Assembly (NCBI GenBank): GCA_900319235.1
Contig: ONNR01000006.1
Coordinates: 62,001 to 126,000, forward strand
Length of the DNA: 64,000 nucleotides
DNA from: an uncultured Prevotellaceae bacterium
GTDB lineage: Bacteria; Bacteroidota; Bacteroidia; Bacteroidales; UBA3663
Direction of reading: 5' to 3'
The notes under the pieces are model-generated. The model was not told where the DNA came from, made no database searches, and was given only the letters and a program-made list of their open reading frames with translations. Positions within the stretch are counted from its first letter, which is position 1, and the number at the start of each line of letters is the position of its first letter. Position numbers and translations under genes: made by a program. This document shows positions 52,801 to 61,065 of the stretch, in pieces.

Positions 52801-53785
52801 TAATCGCCTCCGTTCCGAGACGGATTGCCTCGGAGTAGTTGCCGAGGTCGGAATTGTAAAGAGCAAGATCGTTGAGGGACAAGGCATAATCCGGATGCTC
52901 GGGGCCGAGAACCGCCCGACGGATCTCAATCGCCTCCGTTCCGAGGCGAATGGCCTCGGTGTAATTGCCAAGGTCAGCATTGTAGCCAGCGAGGTTGCTG
53001 AGGGCAGTTGCATAGGCGGGGTGTTCGGGGCCAAGAGTTTTCCGGAGGATCTTCATCGCCTCGATTCCTAGGCGGATGGACTCGATGTAGTTGCCGAGGG
53101 TAGAGTTGTAACTGGCGAGGTTGAGGAGGGACGTGGCATAGGCTGGGTGCTCGGGGCCAAGAGTTTTCCGGAAGATTTTCATCGCCTCGATCCCTAGGCG
53201 GATGGACTCGATGTAGTTGCCAAGGGAAGAGTTGATGCTGGCGAGGTTGAGGAGGGATATGGCATAGACAGGGTGCTCGGGGCCGAGAACCTTTTGGAGA
53301 ATCTCCTTAGCCTCGGTTCCGAGCCGGATTGCCTCGGTGTAGTTGCCGTTGTAATGATTTTCGAAGGCTAGGCTACTAAGGGAGTCAGCGTATTCTGAAC
53401 TGTTTTCTACAATAATGTCCTGCTTGATGGGAAGCAGTTTGTTTAAAAGAGCGATTGACTTGCTTTCAACGCAGGCGTAATAGTGCAATTCTGCTAGTAT
53501 CTCGACAATAACGCAGTAGGCTGAATCTTTTTCCAAACCAAGTTTATCTCTTGTTTCCTTTAGCTTTTCTCCATAGTAAATCGCCTTATCCACATCTTCC
53601 TCCTGCAGATACTTTGAGAAAAAACTTGAATAAATAAATAAGGAATCTTCCTGATGATCAGTTCCTCTTTCTTGTGCCGATAGTAGTGGCGTGCCAAAAA
53701 GAAAGCATACGGTCAACATCAGCCGTTGAATCATGCTGACGGTAATATAGGTTTTCAAATATTCGGACACCTTTCCCATTTCCAT
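49895..53785 (-). CDS. Giant exported TPR-CHAT protease 3
   Basis: 1296 residues from the ATG at 53785; the ATG at 53734 gives a cleaner signal peptide (MIQRLMLTVCFLFGTPLLSAQ). Residues 146-733 are 14 consecutive 42-residue TPRs of the kinesin-light-chain-like type (LGNYTEAIRLGTEA, then LGPEHPDYAMSLNNLA). A linker and the CHAT domain follow: His1125 in ILHIATHGFY and Cys1206 in LVVLSACQTGLG (numbered from 53785). It is 22 bases downstream of its paralogue, so one transcript. The 3' ends of the two genes are nearly identical in DNA sequence. Confidence 0.9.
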   Translation of the reverse strand: MEMGKVSEYLKTYITVSMIQRLMLTVCFLFGTPLLSAQERGTDHQEDSLFIYSSFFSKYLQEEDVDKAIYYGEKLKETRDKLGLEKDSAYCVIVEILAELHYYACVESKSIALLNKLLPIKQDIIVENSSEYADSLSSLAFENHYNGNYTEAIRLGTEAKEILQKVLGPEHPVYAISLLNLASINSSLGNYIESIRLGIEAMKIFRKTLGPEHPAYATSLLNLASYNSTLGNYIESIRLGIEAMKILRKTLGPEHPAYATALSNLAGYNADLGNYTEAIRLGTEAIEIRRAVLGPEHPDYALSLNDLALYNSDLGNYSEAIRLGTEAIKIRRKVLGPEHPDYAMSLHNLAGYNSDLGNYSEAIRLGTEVSEIRRKVLGPEHPDYAMSLLNLAGYNSDLGNYTEAIRLSTEATEILRKILGPEHPNYAKSLNNLADCNSNLGNYTEAIRLGTEATEILKKVLGPEHPDYAISLNNLADCNSNLGNYTEAIRLGTEATEILKNGLGPEHPDYAMSLIKLAGYNEDLGNYPEAISLSTEASEILRAVLGPEHPDYAMSLNDLAVYNADLGNYTEAIRLSIEVIEIRRKVLGPEHPAYATSLLNLAGYNSDLGNYTEAIRLSTEATEILRNILGPEHPNYAISLNNLADCNSILGNYTEAIRLCTEAIENQRKILGPQHPDYAMSLGKLAFYYSCLGNYTEAIRLGTEAVEIQRKSFGPEHPIYSTTLFCLAFFNFILDNHSESFHLIVQSLQSSHDFILKNFSELSANQQESLWFRGTKSFAFNTFFPLMVFKYRTEDSISELYDMNALFAKGILLNLGIEKRRLILESGDPDLVARYDALISNRCIYNKQLEKPLEERAVNLDSLRSVMEQQEMELARDSKAYGDFSRNLRITWQDVQGELEDDDIAIEFLDFPVYGTDSTMYVALTLRKGYDSPRLIPLFEKGRLDSVPEGDYYLGTQLYDLVWRPLEGELGGVRDIYFTPSGELHRIGMEYVPSGTSELICDRYRLHRLSSTRQLAVVQDGTRGEKGVVYGGLDYDAVPVRDITESSSLGRSRGLRNVPRADVDSLSLRGSFFYLPATMEEADMIASGMKLHKVPYTRFTGKEGTEESFKQLDGTRPRILHIATHGFYLTEQEAEEKSFARPLLLSEGPTYREDKPMTRSGLLLSGCRIALNHQVVPDGVEDGILTAQEISELDLRGLDLVVLSACQTGLGDIVSGEGVFGLQRGFKNAGARTIVMSLWKVDDNATLDLMVSFYKHYLGGKTKEEAFRLAREELRRKSQPGKIRPDWAAFVMLDGE
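51587..53350 (-). repeat. Fourteen tandem 126-bp TPR-coding repeats
   Basis: In-frame 42-codon repeats inside the CHAT 3 gene. Several units are nearly identical at DNA level (units 7-9 and 4-6), which indicates recent duplication or homogenisation. Copy number is likely to vary between strains. Confidence 0.9.
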
Positions 53786-53807
53786 GGCTTTATAATCTGT
53801 TTGATTG

Positions 53808-56800
53808 TCATTTCAGCATTTCGTCGAGCATTACGAATGCTGCCCAATCCGGTCGAATCTTCCCTGGCTGGCTCTTCCTCCTCAACTCCTCTCTGGCCAG
53901 ACGGAATGACTCCTCCTTCGTCTTTCCTCCCAAATAATGCTTATAAAAGCTGACCATCAGATCCAAGGTCGCATTGTCATCGACCTTCCAAAGACTCATC
54001 ACTATCGTCTGGGCTCCAGCATTCTTGAAGCCGCGCTGTAAACCGAAGACGCCTTCTCCACTGACGATGTCCCCGAGTCCCGTCTGGCATGCAGACAAGA
54101 CGACAAGGTCAAGACCCCTAAGATCAACTCGAGAGATCTCCTGCGCTGTCAGTATCCCGTCTTCCGCGTCATCAGGAATAGTCTCATGGTTCAGCGCCGG
54201 ACGACAGCCTGAGAGGAGAAGTCCGGATCGTGTCATCGGCTTGTCTTCCCGATATAAAGTCTTGCCTTCCTGCAGTATCGGTCTAGCGAAGTGCTTCTCT
54301 TCGGCCGCCTCTTCCGTCAAGTAGAATCCGTGAGTAGCTATATGCAGTATCCTCGGTCTTGTGCCGTCCAGCTGCTTGAAGCTCTCCTCTGTACCGGTCT
54401 TGCCCGTGTAGCTCATGCAGGGGACATTGTTTCTCTTCATGTCCGAGACAATCCGTTCAACCTCCTCCTTCGTCGAGGGAAGGTACGACAATGAGCCTCG
54501 AAGATCAAGAGAGTCAACGTTCGCACGAGGAACATACCGGTAAGACCTCGTGCCGTTTCCTCCTTCGGTCACAGTTGGTCCTTTATCTCTTACGGCATTA
54601 TAATCCAAACCTCCGTAAAGCACGCCGCCTTCACCTCCTACCCCATCTCTGACAACCGCAAGCTGGCGGGTCGATGACAAACGGTAAAGATTGTACCTGT
54701 CACATATGTTCTCAGTAGGCGTGACAGGAACATATTCTATACCTATGCGGTGCAATTCCCCGGAAGGAGAGAAGTAGATGGCCTTAACTCCCGAAAGCTC
54801 CGACTCAAGCGGCTTCCATACAAGATCGTACAGCGACGTGTCTGTATACAGAGAACCTTCTGGCACCGAATCCAGCTGGCCCTTCTCGAATAGCGGAATC
54901 ATGTGGGGGGCGTCATAACTCTTCCTCAACGTCAAGGCAACATACATCGTGCTGTCTGTACCGTACACCGGGAAATCCAGAAACTCTACGGCCAAGTCAT
55001 CGTCGTCAAGCTTTTCTTGCACATCCCGCCACGTGATCCGGAGGTTGCGGGAGAAGTCGCCGTAGGCCTTGGAGTCGCGGGCCAACTCCATCTCCTTGCG
55101 GTCGATGACTGAACGAAGGGAGTCCATGTCAATGGTCCTGTCCGAGATCGGTTTCTCCAGTTGCTTGTCATAGATGCTCCTTTCGGAAGCTAGCGCATCG
55201 TATCTGGAAACAAGCGACAAGTCTCCGCTCTCGAGAATCAGTTTGCGTATCTCAATACCCGTGTTCAGGAGAATGCCCTTGGCAAAAAGAGCCGTCAAGT
55301 CATACAATTCGGAAATTGATTCATTAGTACGGAACTTGAAGACAGCTGAAGGGAACCCTGAATAGAATGAATAAGCAGTGGAGTTAGTCCAAAGTGCTTC
55401 CTGAAGCCTTGATGACAGACAGGAGAAACTACTGAGAATGTGTTTCTGTGAAGAATGCAAAGATTGATCAAAAAAACTATAATAATCAGCGAAATTCCCA
55501 AAGAAATAACTATAATATGCTAGGTTCTCGAGGGATATGGCATAGTCGGGATGATCTGGACCGAGGACGTTCCTCTGTATTTCCTTTGCCTCTGTGCTTA
55601 GTCGGATAGCCTCAGAATAGTTGCCGACAGATGCATAACAGTTCGCAAAATTGTTGAAAAACTGGGAACAGGCCGGATGAGCAATTCCCAAAACATCCTT
55701 ATGTGTTTTCTGGGCTTCCTTACCGAGACTAATAGCTTCGGTATAGTTTCCAAGGTTAGAATGAAAGTAGATGAGATTGCTGAGAATCTGTACATAATCA
55801 GGACGATTAAGGCCATAAGCCTTCTCCTGAATCTCTAAAGCCTGTTTTTCAAGTTGAATTGCCTCAGTGTAATTACCTAGTGCAGAATAGCAAATCGAAA
55901 GGTTATTCAAAGATACTGAATACAGAGGATGCTCAATTCCCAATGCATTCCTCCGTATTTCCAAAGCCTTTTTTTCAAGACGGATCGCCTCATGGTAATC
56001 CCCGAGGGAAGAATAGCAACTAGCAAGGCTACTCAGGGAGGTGGCGTAATCCACGTGTTCGGGGCCTAGGATTTTCTTCTGGATCTCAAGTGCCTCTGTC
56101 CCGAGACGAATTGCCTCGGAATAATTGCCAAGGTGCAAATAGCAGGTAGCCAAATTATTCAAAGAGATGGCATAGTCGGAATCGTTCGAGCCAAGGATTT
56201 TCTTCTTGATATCTAGCGCCTCAGACCCAAGACGGATTGCTTCTGAGAAGTCGCCATATGAAGAATAATAATGAGAAAGATTGGCGAGATAGGTAGCATA
56301 GTTAGGATCGTCTGGTCCAAGAACCTTCTTCACGATTTCAACAGCGTCCTTGGTTAGACGAATTGCCTCGGGATAGTTGCCAAGTGCTGAATAATAGCCA
56401 GCAAGGAGATTGAAGGATTGTACATAAGCAGAATGATCTGTACCGAAAACATTCTTGTAGATATCCATTGCCTCTGTTTCCAGACGGATAGCCTCAGGGT
56501 AGTTGCCAAGGGCAGCATACCCGGTTCCAAGGTTGCTGAGGGACTGGGCATAGTCGGGATGATTCTCACCGAGCAGCTTCTTCTGAATTTCCTTTGCCTC
56601 AGTCCCGAAACGGATCGCTTCCGTATAATTCCCGAGAGAATAATGATAAAAAGATATGTTGACAAGAGATTCCACATAGTCAGGATGCTCGGGGCCAAGA
56701 ACCTTCTTGCGAATATTCAGTGCCTCAGTTTCAATGCGGAGTGCTTCTGAATAATTGTCGAGAAAAGAATAATCATTAGCAAGATTACTGAGAGACGTAG

Positions 56801-57266
56801 CATAGTTCGGATGCTCAGTACCTAATACCTCACCTAATATCTTCACAGCCTCGGCACCAAGACGGACAGCTTCTGTATAATTTTCAAGATCTGAATAGCA
56901 TCCTGACAACTTGTTGAGGAATTTATAATAATCTAAACTGCTTTCACCACACACTTCTTTCTTTTTAGGACGCAATTCATTAAGAAGTGACAATGTTTTA
57001 TCGACATTCCCCGTCAAATAATAAAGATCAGCCAAGGCCTCTATTGTTGAACAATATGCAGTGTTGTCACTCAACCCATAGCTATCCATCTCTCTCTTTA
57101 ATTTGTTCCCATAAACTATGGCTTTTTCGGTATCGTCTTCCTGAATATACTTGAAGAACAAATCTGTATAAATATATAAAGAATCAGATTCGGAATCCAC
57201 GCTCTCTTGAGCATGAACGCCAAGAACTCCAATAAGAGTAAAGAATATAAGGAAAAGTCTTCTCAT
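53808..57266 (-). CDS. Giant exported TPR-CHAT protease 4
   Basis: 1152 residues. Signal peptide MRRLFLIFFTLIGVLGVHAQ. Residues 127-588 are eleven 42-residue TPRs, more diverged from each other than those of CHAT 3. The CHAT domain has His979 in ILHIATHGFY and Cys1060 in LVVLSACQTGLG. First gene of a two-gene unit from a housekeeping-type promoter (57390-57421), so unlike the ZorAB-like unit to its right it lacks the island element. It is probably a gated periplasmic peptidase. Confidence 0.9.
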   Translation of the reverse strand: MRRLFLIFFTLIGVLGVHAQESVDSESDSLYIYTDLFFKYIQEDDTEKAIVYGNKLKREMDSYGLSDNTAYCSTIEALADLYYLTGNVDKTLSLLNELRPKKKEVCGESSLDYYKFLNKLSGCYSDLENYTEAVRLGAEAVKILGEVLGTEHPNYATSLSNLANDYSFLDNYSEALRIETEALNIRKKVLGPEHPDYVESLVNISFYHYSLGNYTEAIRFGTEAKEIQKKLLGENHPDYAQSLSNLGTGYAALGNYPEAIRLETEAMDIYKNVFGTDHSAYVQSFNLLAGYYSALGNYPEAIRLTKDAVEIVKKVLGPDDPNYATYLANLSHYYSSYGDFSEAIRLGSEALDIKKKILGSNDSDYAISLNNLATCYLHLGNYSEAIRLGTEALEIQKKILGPEHVDYATSLSSLASCYSSLGDYHEAIRLEKKALEIRRNALGIEHPLYSVSLNNLSICYSALGNYTEAIQLEKQALEIQEKAYGLNRPDYVQILSNLIYFHSNLGNYTEAISLGKEAQKTHKDVLGIAHPACSQFFNNFANCYASVGNYSEAIRLSTEAKEIQRNVLGPDHPDYAISLENLAYYSYFFGNFADYYSFFDQSLHSSQKHILSSFSCLSSRLQEALWTNSTAYSFYSGFPSAVFKFRTNESISELYDLTALFAKGILLNTGIEIRKLILESGDLSLVSRYDALASERSIYDKQLEKPISDRTIDMDSLRSVIDRKEMELARDSKAYGDFSRNLRITWRDVQEKLDDDDLAVEFLDFPVYGTDSTMYVALTLRKSYDAPHMIPLFEKGQLDSVPEGSLYTDTSLYDLVWKPLESELSGVKAIYFSPSGELHRIGIEYVPVTPTENICDRYNLYRLSSTRQLAVVRDGVGGEGGVLYGGLDYNAVRDKGPTVTEGGNGTRSYRYVPRANVDSLDLRGSLSYLPSTKEEVERIVSDMKRNNVPCMSYTGKTGTEESFKQLDGTRPRILHIATHGFYLTEEAAEEKHFARPILQEGKTLYREDKPMTRSGLLLSGCRPALNHETIPDDAEDGILTAQEISRVDLRGLDLVVLSACQTGLGDIVSGEGVFGLQRGFKNAGAQTIVMSLWKVDDNATLDLMVSFYKHYLGGKTKEESFRLAREELRRKSQPGKIRPDWAAFVMLDEMLK
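55503..56888 (-). repeat. Eleven tandem 126-bp TPR-coding repeats (diverged)
   Basis: In-frame 42-codon repeats in the CHAT 4 gene, the same unit length as in CHAT 3 but clearly diverged between units. Confidence 0.85.
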
Positions 57267-57389
57267 CGTAAAATGTAATTAGTAAATCGGTTAATAACCT
57301 TACTATTAACAAAGGTTTGTAACTACCCTGTTTTAGCCGTGACAATGGTATATAATTCAGAATCCCTAAAAACCATCGTTTTGACGATG

Positions 57390-57421
57390 CAAATATGCTT
57401 AAAAAAAATGAAACAGCCAAA
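57390..57421 (-). promoter_or_regulatory. Housekeeping-type promoter of the CHAT 3/4 operon
   Basis: Minus strand TTTG (57421-57418), 20-base spacer, CATATTTG (57397-57390), 7 of 8 matches to TAnnTTTG-type consensus. Leader of about 115 bases. Confidence 0.65.
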
Positions 57422-57581
57422 AATTTCTATCAATAATTGCAATTGTTGGCGTTAAGACGGGTTATTTCACCATATGATAACAATTCAGAGAATGTGTTTT
57501 TCAAATACAAGACGATAAAACCTCTTGCTGATATTCGTTGGACGAAAAATCGAAAGATAGCATTTCAATGATCAAGAAAAG

Positions 57582-57618
57582 CTGTTCCATTCGCCATCTT
57601 CTACAGCAAATGGAACAG
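57582..57618 (-). terminator. Terminator of the ZorAB-vWA unit
   Basis: Perfect 10-bp inverted repeat (CTGTTCCATT / AATGGAACAG, 17-base loop) followed on the minus strand by CTTTTCTT. Confidence 0.75.
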
Positions 57619-57644
57619 TTATCATATAAATATACAGTTATTCC

Positions 57645-58196
57645 CTATTGTTCTGGGAAACGTTCAAAGAGGAGAGTCTGGATCTCCTCGATACGGTCGG
57701 GAGTCAAGACCCAGCGAGTATCGCCAGTAAAGGCTGCAAGGGTCTCCTCGTCATGGCATCTGCCTATGACAACCGCAACCTTGTCTGCTCTTTGGAACGG
57801 AACAGACTCAATCAGATGGCAAAAACGGCTCGTATAGTCATCCGTCGAGGTACCATCGGAAAAGAGCACTATCAGGTTCTTATCATCCTCAAAGCCAGGA
57901 TGACATGACCTGGAGTCAAGAAAAGTCCGAAGTGCCTCGCATGCCTTCCCGAACGATGTGACACCGGATGCAGAAGCATCATTCCAGACATACTCAGAGA
58001 TAGGGCTTTGTGCGGAACACGAGGCGTCATCTCCATAGGGAATGATGATGACCGAACACTCCAGCGACCCGCTCCTTGCGAAACTGTCAACCGCTTGAAT
58101 GACGTTCAGGACCGCATCATTGGCGGCTCCGATGCCCTTGCCCTTCATGCTGCCTGAGGTGTCTACCACTATGATCAGGTTCAACTTTTCTCTCAT
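57645..58196 (-). CDS. vWA-domain protein of the ZorAB-like unit
   Basis: 183 residues, essentially a bare von Willebrand A domain. It begins MREKLNLIIVVDTSGSMKGKGIG with MIDAS Asp12, Ser14 and Ser16. LIVLFSDGTSTDDY carries the later Asp, and KVAVVIGRCHDEETL a C-terminal strand. TerY-like. Its ATG overlaps the ZorB-like stop by 4 bases, a strong sign of coupling. As the vWA protein is the only cytosolic partner in this unit, it may link the motor to the kinase/phosphatase genes upstream. Confidence 0.88.
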   Translation of the reverse strand: MREKLNLIIVVDTSGSMKGKGIGAANDAVLNVIQAVDSFARSGSLECSVIIIPYGDDASCSAQSPISEYVWNDASASGVTSFGKACEALRTFLDSRSCHPGFEDDKNLIVLFSDGTSTDDYTSRFCHLIESVPFQRADKVAVVIGRCHDEETLAAFTGDTRWVLTPDRIEEIQTLLFERFPEQ

Positions 58197-58945
58197 TTCT
58201 TGTTATCCTTTTGGGGACGCGTCACCTTGGGGAGGATCTGGATCACGAACCTCTTGTTGTTCGCCTCATTCCTGTCATCCCTGTTGATGCCGTTGAGTCC
58301 GCTTCCGCATATCAGTATCTCCGTATTGTATTTGCGGAGGTCGATATTCCTCTCCCGCCAGAAGTTGTAGAGCGTCAGGGCACGACTGAAGCTGAGGTTG
58401 TAGTTGTATTCGCGGTCCTTCCCCATCGGCTTGCGAATATCGTTGGCGGAAGTTCCTTCAATGACAAGCAGGAACCGGAAGTCCGGATTCTTCTCTTTCA
58501 GTTCCCCAAGCACCTTCTCGAGGTCCTTGCCCACCTGCGTCACCTTGCCCTCATACTCTCCCTTGATCCTGTCATCCTCCTCCCTGAATATCTCGATGCC
58601 TTCCAGCTCTTTCGCAATGAACGTGCGCTTGCCTTCATCGTACCTGAGGGTTGAAGATGCACTAAGGATCTTGAACTGCCCTTCCAGTTGGACGAGACTC
58701 TGCAGCTGCTCGTAACTGACCTTCAGCCTTTTGTTCTCGTCTTCGAATTCCTTTGCTGAATATTTCACTATTTCGAGTGCCTTCCTGAGGCTGTCATTCT
58801 GCCTAATGACAGCGGAAACATCGATGCTGACCGGTTTCACTACCATGATGCATATCAGGAACAGGACAAGCATGATGAAGAACAGGCTGGTCATGAGGTC
58901 GGAGTAGCTCAGCCAGAAGGAATCCTTCTTACCTTTCCTTTCCAT
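58193..58945 (-). CDS. ZorB-like MotB/OmpA-family protein
   Basis: 250 residues. A single transmembrane segment near the N-terminus begins with the MotB-type plug motif: WLSYSDLMTSLFFIMLVLFLICIMVV, where Asp16 is the position that carries protons. A coiled coil (about 50-95) and a C-terminal OmpA/MotB peptidoglycan-binding domain follow (VIEGTSANDIRKP, NLSFSRALTLYNFWRER, ANNKRFVIQI). Length fits ZorB (about 240-250). With the ZorA-like protein it should form a 5:2 proton-driven rotor anchored to the wall. One base separates it from ZorA-like. Confidence 0.88.
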   Translation of the reverse strand: MERKGKKDSFWLSYSDLMTSLFFIMLVLFLICIMVVKPVSIDVSAVIRQNDSLRKALEIVKYSAKEFEDENKRLKVSYEQLQSLVQLEGQFKILSASSTLRYDEGKRTFIAKELEGIEIFREEDDRIKGEYEGKVTQVGKDLEKVLGELKEKNPDFRFLLVIEGTSANDIRKPMGKDREYNYNLSFSRALTLYNFWRERNIDLRKYNTEILICGSGLNGINRDDRNEANNKRFVIQILPKVTRPQKDNKK

Positions 58946-58946
58946 A

Positions 58947-60491
58947 CTACCCCTTTATTGATCGTGCAACGGATGTCATCTCCTTCACAGCCTCAAGGAT
59001 GGACTTGCCAAGCTCTGCGTTCTCTCCCTGGATATCCTTGTTGTCCTTCCGTATATTCGCAATCTCGTCCTTGAGGTCCTGATAGCATTTCGCCTGGAGC
59101 TGCGAATAGCTGACAAGCTGGGCCAGGACGCCCTGCATCTGCTGGAAGGAAGAGAAGAAGTTCGAATTGCCGTTAACGAAATTGCTGATGTGCTGTGTAG
59201 AGGCTGCAAGCTGTTCATTGAGCTGTCGCGTCACCTCCTTGGCGTCACCGACAAGCTCGTCAAAGCTCTTCTGCCAGATCTCTCTTCCGACAGATCCCGT
59301 GGGGAAGTGTGCCTCGATGGCGTTCTTGAACTCAGTCTCCAGTGCGATGGTCCTCGTCTGGTTTTCCGCGACAACCTTGAGCGCCCTGCCGAAGTCATCG
59401 AAGCGTGCGATAACCGTATCAACCTTGTCCACGCACTCAGACACATTCTTCATGGTGTCATTGAGGTCCGTCTGGTACTGCTTGAAGACATCAAGCGCCT
59501 CAGATGCCTCCTTAAGGGATTTGAAGGACTCCGCCATCTTGCCGGCGGTTTCTGTCAGTCCAAGCTTGTTCAGCTCGACGAGGACCTTGTGCTGGGTGGC
59601 GATATTGTCATTGAGCGTATCAATGGAACTGGTGTAGATGTCAAGGTTTCCTCCGAACCTGTCCACGAAATGACCGAGCACGGACTTCAGTGCGTTCAAA
59701 CTGGATGACATGCTTGTGGAGAGCGTGGGCATGAGCTCGCGCTGCAGGAAGTCGAAGTAAACGTCCTTGTCGGAAACGGCACGGGAATATGCGTCCCTGT
59801 AGAGGAAAGTGCTCGTGAATATCGTCAGGCCTAGACCAAAGAAGCTGGCACACATAGCAACGACCACGCCGCCCAGTAGTCCCTGGAAGGCAGACAGGTC
59901 GATGACACCATCTGCGCCCGTTATCGAAGACAGGTCGATGCCCCACAGTCCGAAGATGATTCCCATGAACGTGCCTGCCAGACCCAGGTAGAGCGGAGTG
60001 TTGAGCGAGTTCTGGATCTCGGCATCCAGGACGTCCAGACGCCTCTCACAGATGTCCTTGATAAGAGGGAAATCGGCGGAAGTACCGATGTTCTTGCAGA
60101 GATAACGGTTCGTACGGTATACCACGGACTGTATCGCCGGATGATCCTGGCTATCCAGGGTGACAAGATGGACATCGACCGTCTCCACGGTATGTTCTTC
60201 GTCTGCATCATCACCGGTTCCTTCGCCCTGACCTCCGGCAGTTTCTGCTCCAGGTGCGGAACGGTGTCCAGGGTTGGCGGCAAGGCCATTGACGGCCTTG
60301 TCGTCCTTGAGGATGTCGATTGGGACCACTGCCCTGATGACCCTGAACAGGCGGGGGTCAGGGAAAAAGTTGTTCAATTCGACAATCCTGCCAATTGTCC
60401 GTATTGCGACACGGAGCTGCAGGATGATCACGATAGCCACCACGGTGACCAGAAAGGGGTTCTCCCCAATGAGATTTTTGATGTAGTTCAT
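58947..60491 (-). CDS. ZorA-like MotA/TolQ/ExbB-family protein with long cytoplasmic tail
   Basis: 514 residues. Transmembrane segments at about 12-30, 166-184 (PLYLGLAGTFMGIIFGLWG, the MotA/ExbB core) and 203-231. An acidic G/E/D insert near 80-105 follows the first segment. A C-terminal tail of about 280 residues (240-514) is predicted helical and coiled-coil. This is the ZorA plan, where the tail transmits motion into the cytoplasm. No ZorC, ZorD, ZorE, ZorF or ZorG is next to it. Its promoter is island element copy 12. Confidence 0.88.
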   Translation of the reverse strand: MNYIKNLIGENPFLVTVVAIVIILQLRVAIRTIGRIVELNNFFPDPRLFRVIRAVVPIDILKDDKAVNGLAANPGHRSAPGAETAGGQGEGTGDDADEEHTVETVDVHLVTLDSQDHPAIQSVVYRTNRYLCKNIGTSADFPLIKDICERRLDVLDAEIQNSLNTPLYLGLAGTFMGIIFGLWGIDLSSITGADGVIDLSAFQGLLGGVVVAMCASFFGLGLTIFTSTFLYRDAYSRAVSDKDVYFDFLQRELMPTLSTSMSSSLNALKSVLGHFVDRFGGNLDIYTSSIDTLNDNIATQHKVLVELNKLGLTETAGKMAESFKSLKEASEALDVFKQYQTDLNDTMKNVSECVDKVDTVIARFDDFGRALKVVAENQTRTIALETEFKNAIEAHFPTGSVGREIWQKSFDELVGDAKEVTRQLNEQLAASTQHISNFVNGNSNFFSSFQQMQGVLAQLVSYSQLQAKCYQDLKDEIANIRKDNKDIQGENAELGKSILEAVKEMTSVARSIKG

Positions 60492-60516
60492 GCAGTTTTC
60501 TTGATTCGTATATATG

Positions 60517-60546
60517 CCTTATGCGGTGGAATGCGGAAGGTAAACA
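60517..60546 (-). promoter_or_regulatory. Island promoter element, copy 12
   Basis: Minus strand TGTTTACCTTCC, 10 bases, GCATAAGG; 25 bases upstream of the ZorA-like ATG and immediately after the stop of the 60566 gene. Confidence 0.8.
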
Positions 60547-60565
60547 CCTTCGCACCCCCATTATC

Positions 60566-61033
60566 TCAACGTTTCCCTGGCATATCACCGGGGAGTTGCG
60601 CACTGACCGCATTCACAAGCCTGTTGATTGCATTGTCTTCCGCGGTTCCGGAGGCCAGTTCTGCCATGGCACCGAGATTGGCCCGGGCGGCGGAAACCTT
60701 CCCCGCACGAAGACGGGCTTCCGCCCTCATGGCAAGTGTATCAGCCGCATCCATCCTTTCCGTGTGCCTGCTCCTTCTCCTCTCCACGAGCGATGGTGAG
60801 TCTTCCGGCAAATTGGTCGGGGTGAAGGTTCCGGGAATGACGACGGGAACAGCAGCGGGTTGAGAGATGTCGAACTCGAACCTTCCCGTCGTCAGTCCTT
60901 CCTTCTCCAGCTTCACCCTGCGGATACGGGCCTCCGCCTCGGAGATCCTCCTGCCGAGCTCCCTCTGCCGGACTATATAGTCCAGTGGAGGGAGATGCAG
61001 AAGACTGAGTATCTGATTTATCCAGTTTCTCAT
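60566..61033 (-). CDS. Hypothetical helical protein between PP2C and ZorA-like genes
   Basis: 155 residues from the ATG at 61033 (MRNWINQILSLLHLPPLDYIV). A GTG at 61069 overlapping the PP2C stop would add 12 residues and is equally possible. An amphipathic N-terminal helix, a coiled-coil segment (RQRELGRRISEAEARIRRVKLEKEG), a proline-rich linker, then an alanine-rich helical C-terminus (AADTLAMRAEARLRAGKVSAARANLGAMAEL). Not recognised. It is coupled to the phosphatase gene, so it may belong to the same complex. Confidence 0.6.
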   Translation of the reverse strand: MRNWINQILSLLHLPPLDYIVRQRELGRRISEAEARIRRVKLEKEGLTTGRFEFDISQPAAVPVVIPGTFTPTNLPEDSPSLVERRRSRHTERMDAADTLAMRAEARLRAGKVSAARANLGAMAELASGTAEDNAINRLVNAVSAQLPGDMPGKR

Positions 61034-61065
61034 GTCATACTGTTTTGCATCGGTATACGCATCCG

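Larger units (their letters stand above)
57267..57644. other. Gap between the CHAT pair and the ZorAB-like unit
   Basis: A 378-base AT-rich gap holding the promoter of CHAT 4 (57390-57421) and the terminator of the vWA/ZorAB-like unit (57582-57618). The two units are therefore transcribed separately although they lie on the same strand. Confidence 0.65.

Noticed and set aside
51587..53350. Regular repeats that could be mistaken for a CRISPR array or minisatellite
   Set aside because: The unit is 126 bases in frame with a 42-residue TPR; there are no unique spacers, and the reading frame is continuous.
53808..60491. One operon running from the ZorA-like gene through both CHAT genes
   Set aside because: A terminator (57582-57618) and a separate housekeeping-type promoter (57390-57421) lie between the vWA gene and CHAT 4.
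18824..60546. Reading the 12-copy element as a sigma-54 promoter because of the fixed 10-base spacing before GC
   Set aside because: Sigma-54 needs GG at -24 and TTGC at -12; box A here is TTTACC-TTTC and no GG precedes the spacer consistently.
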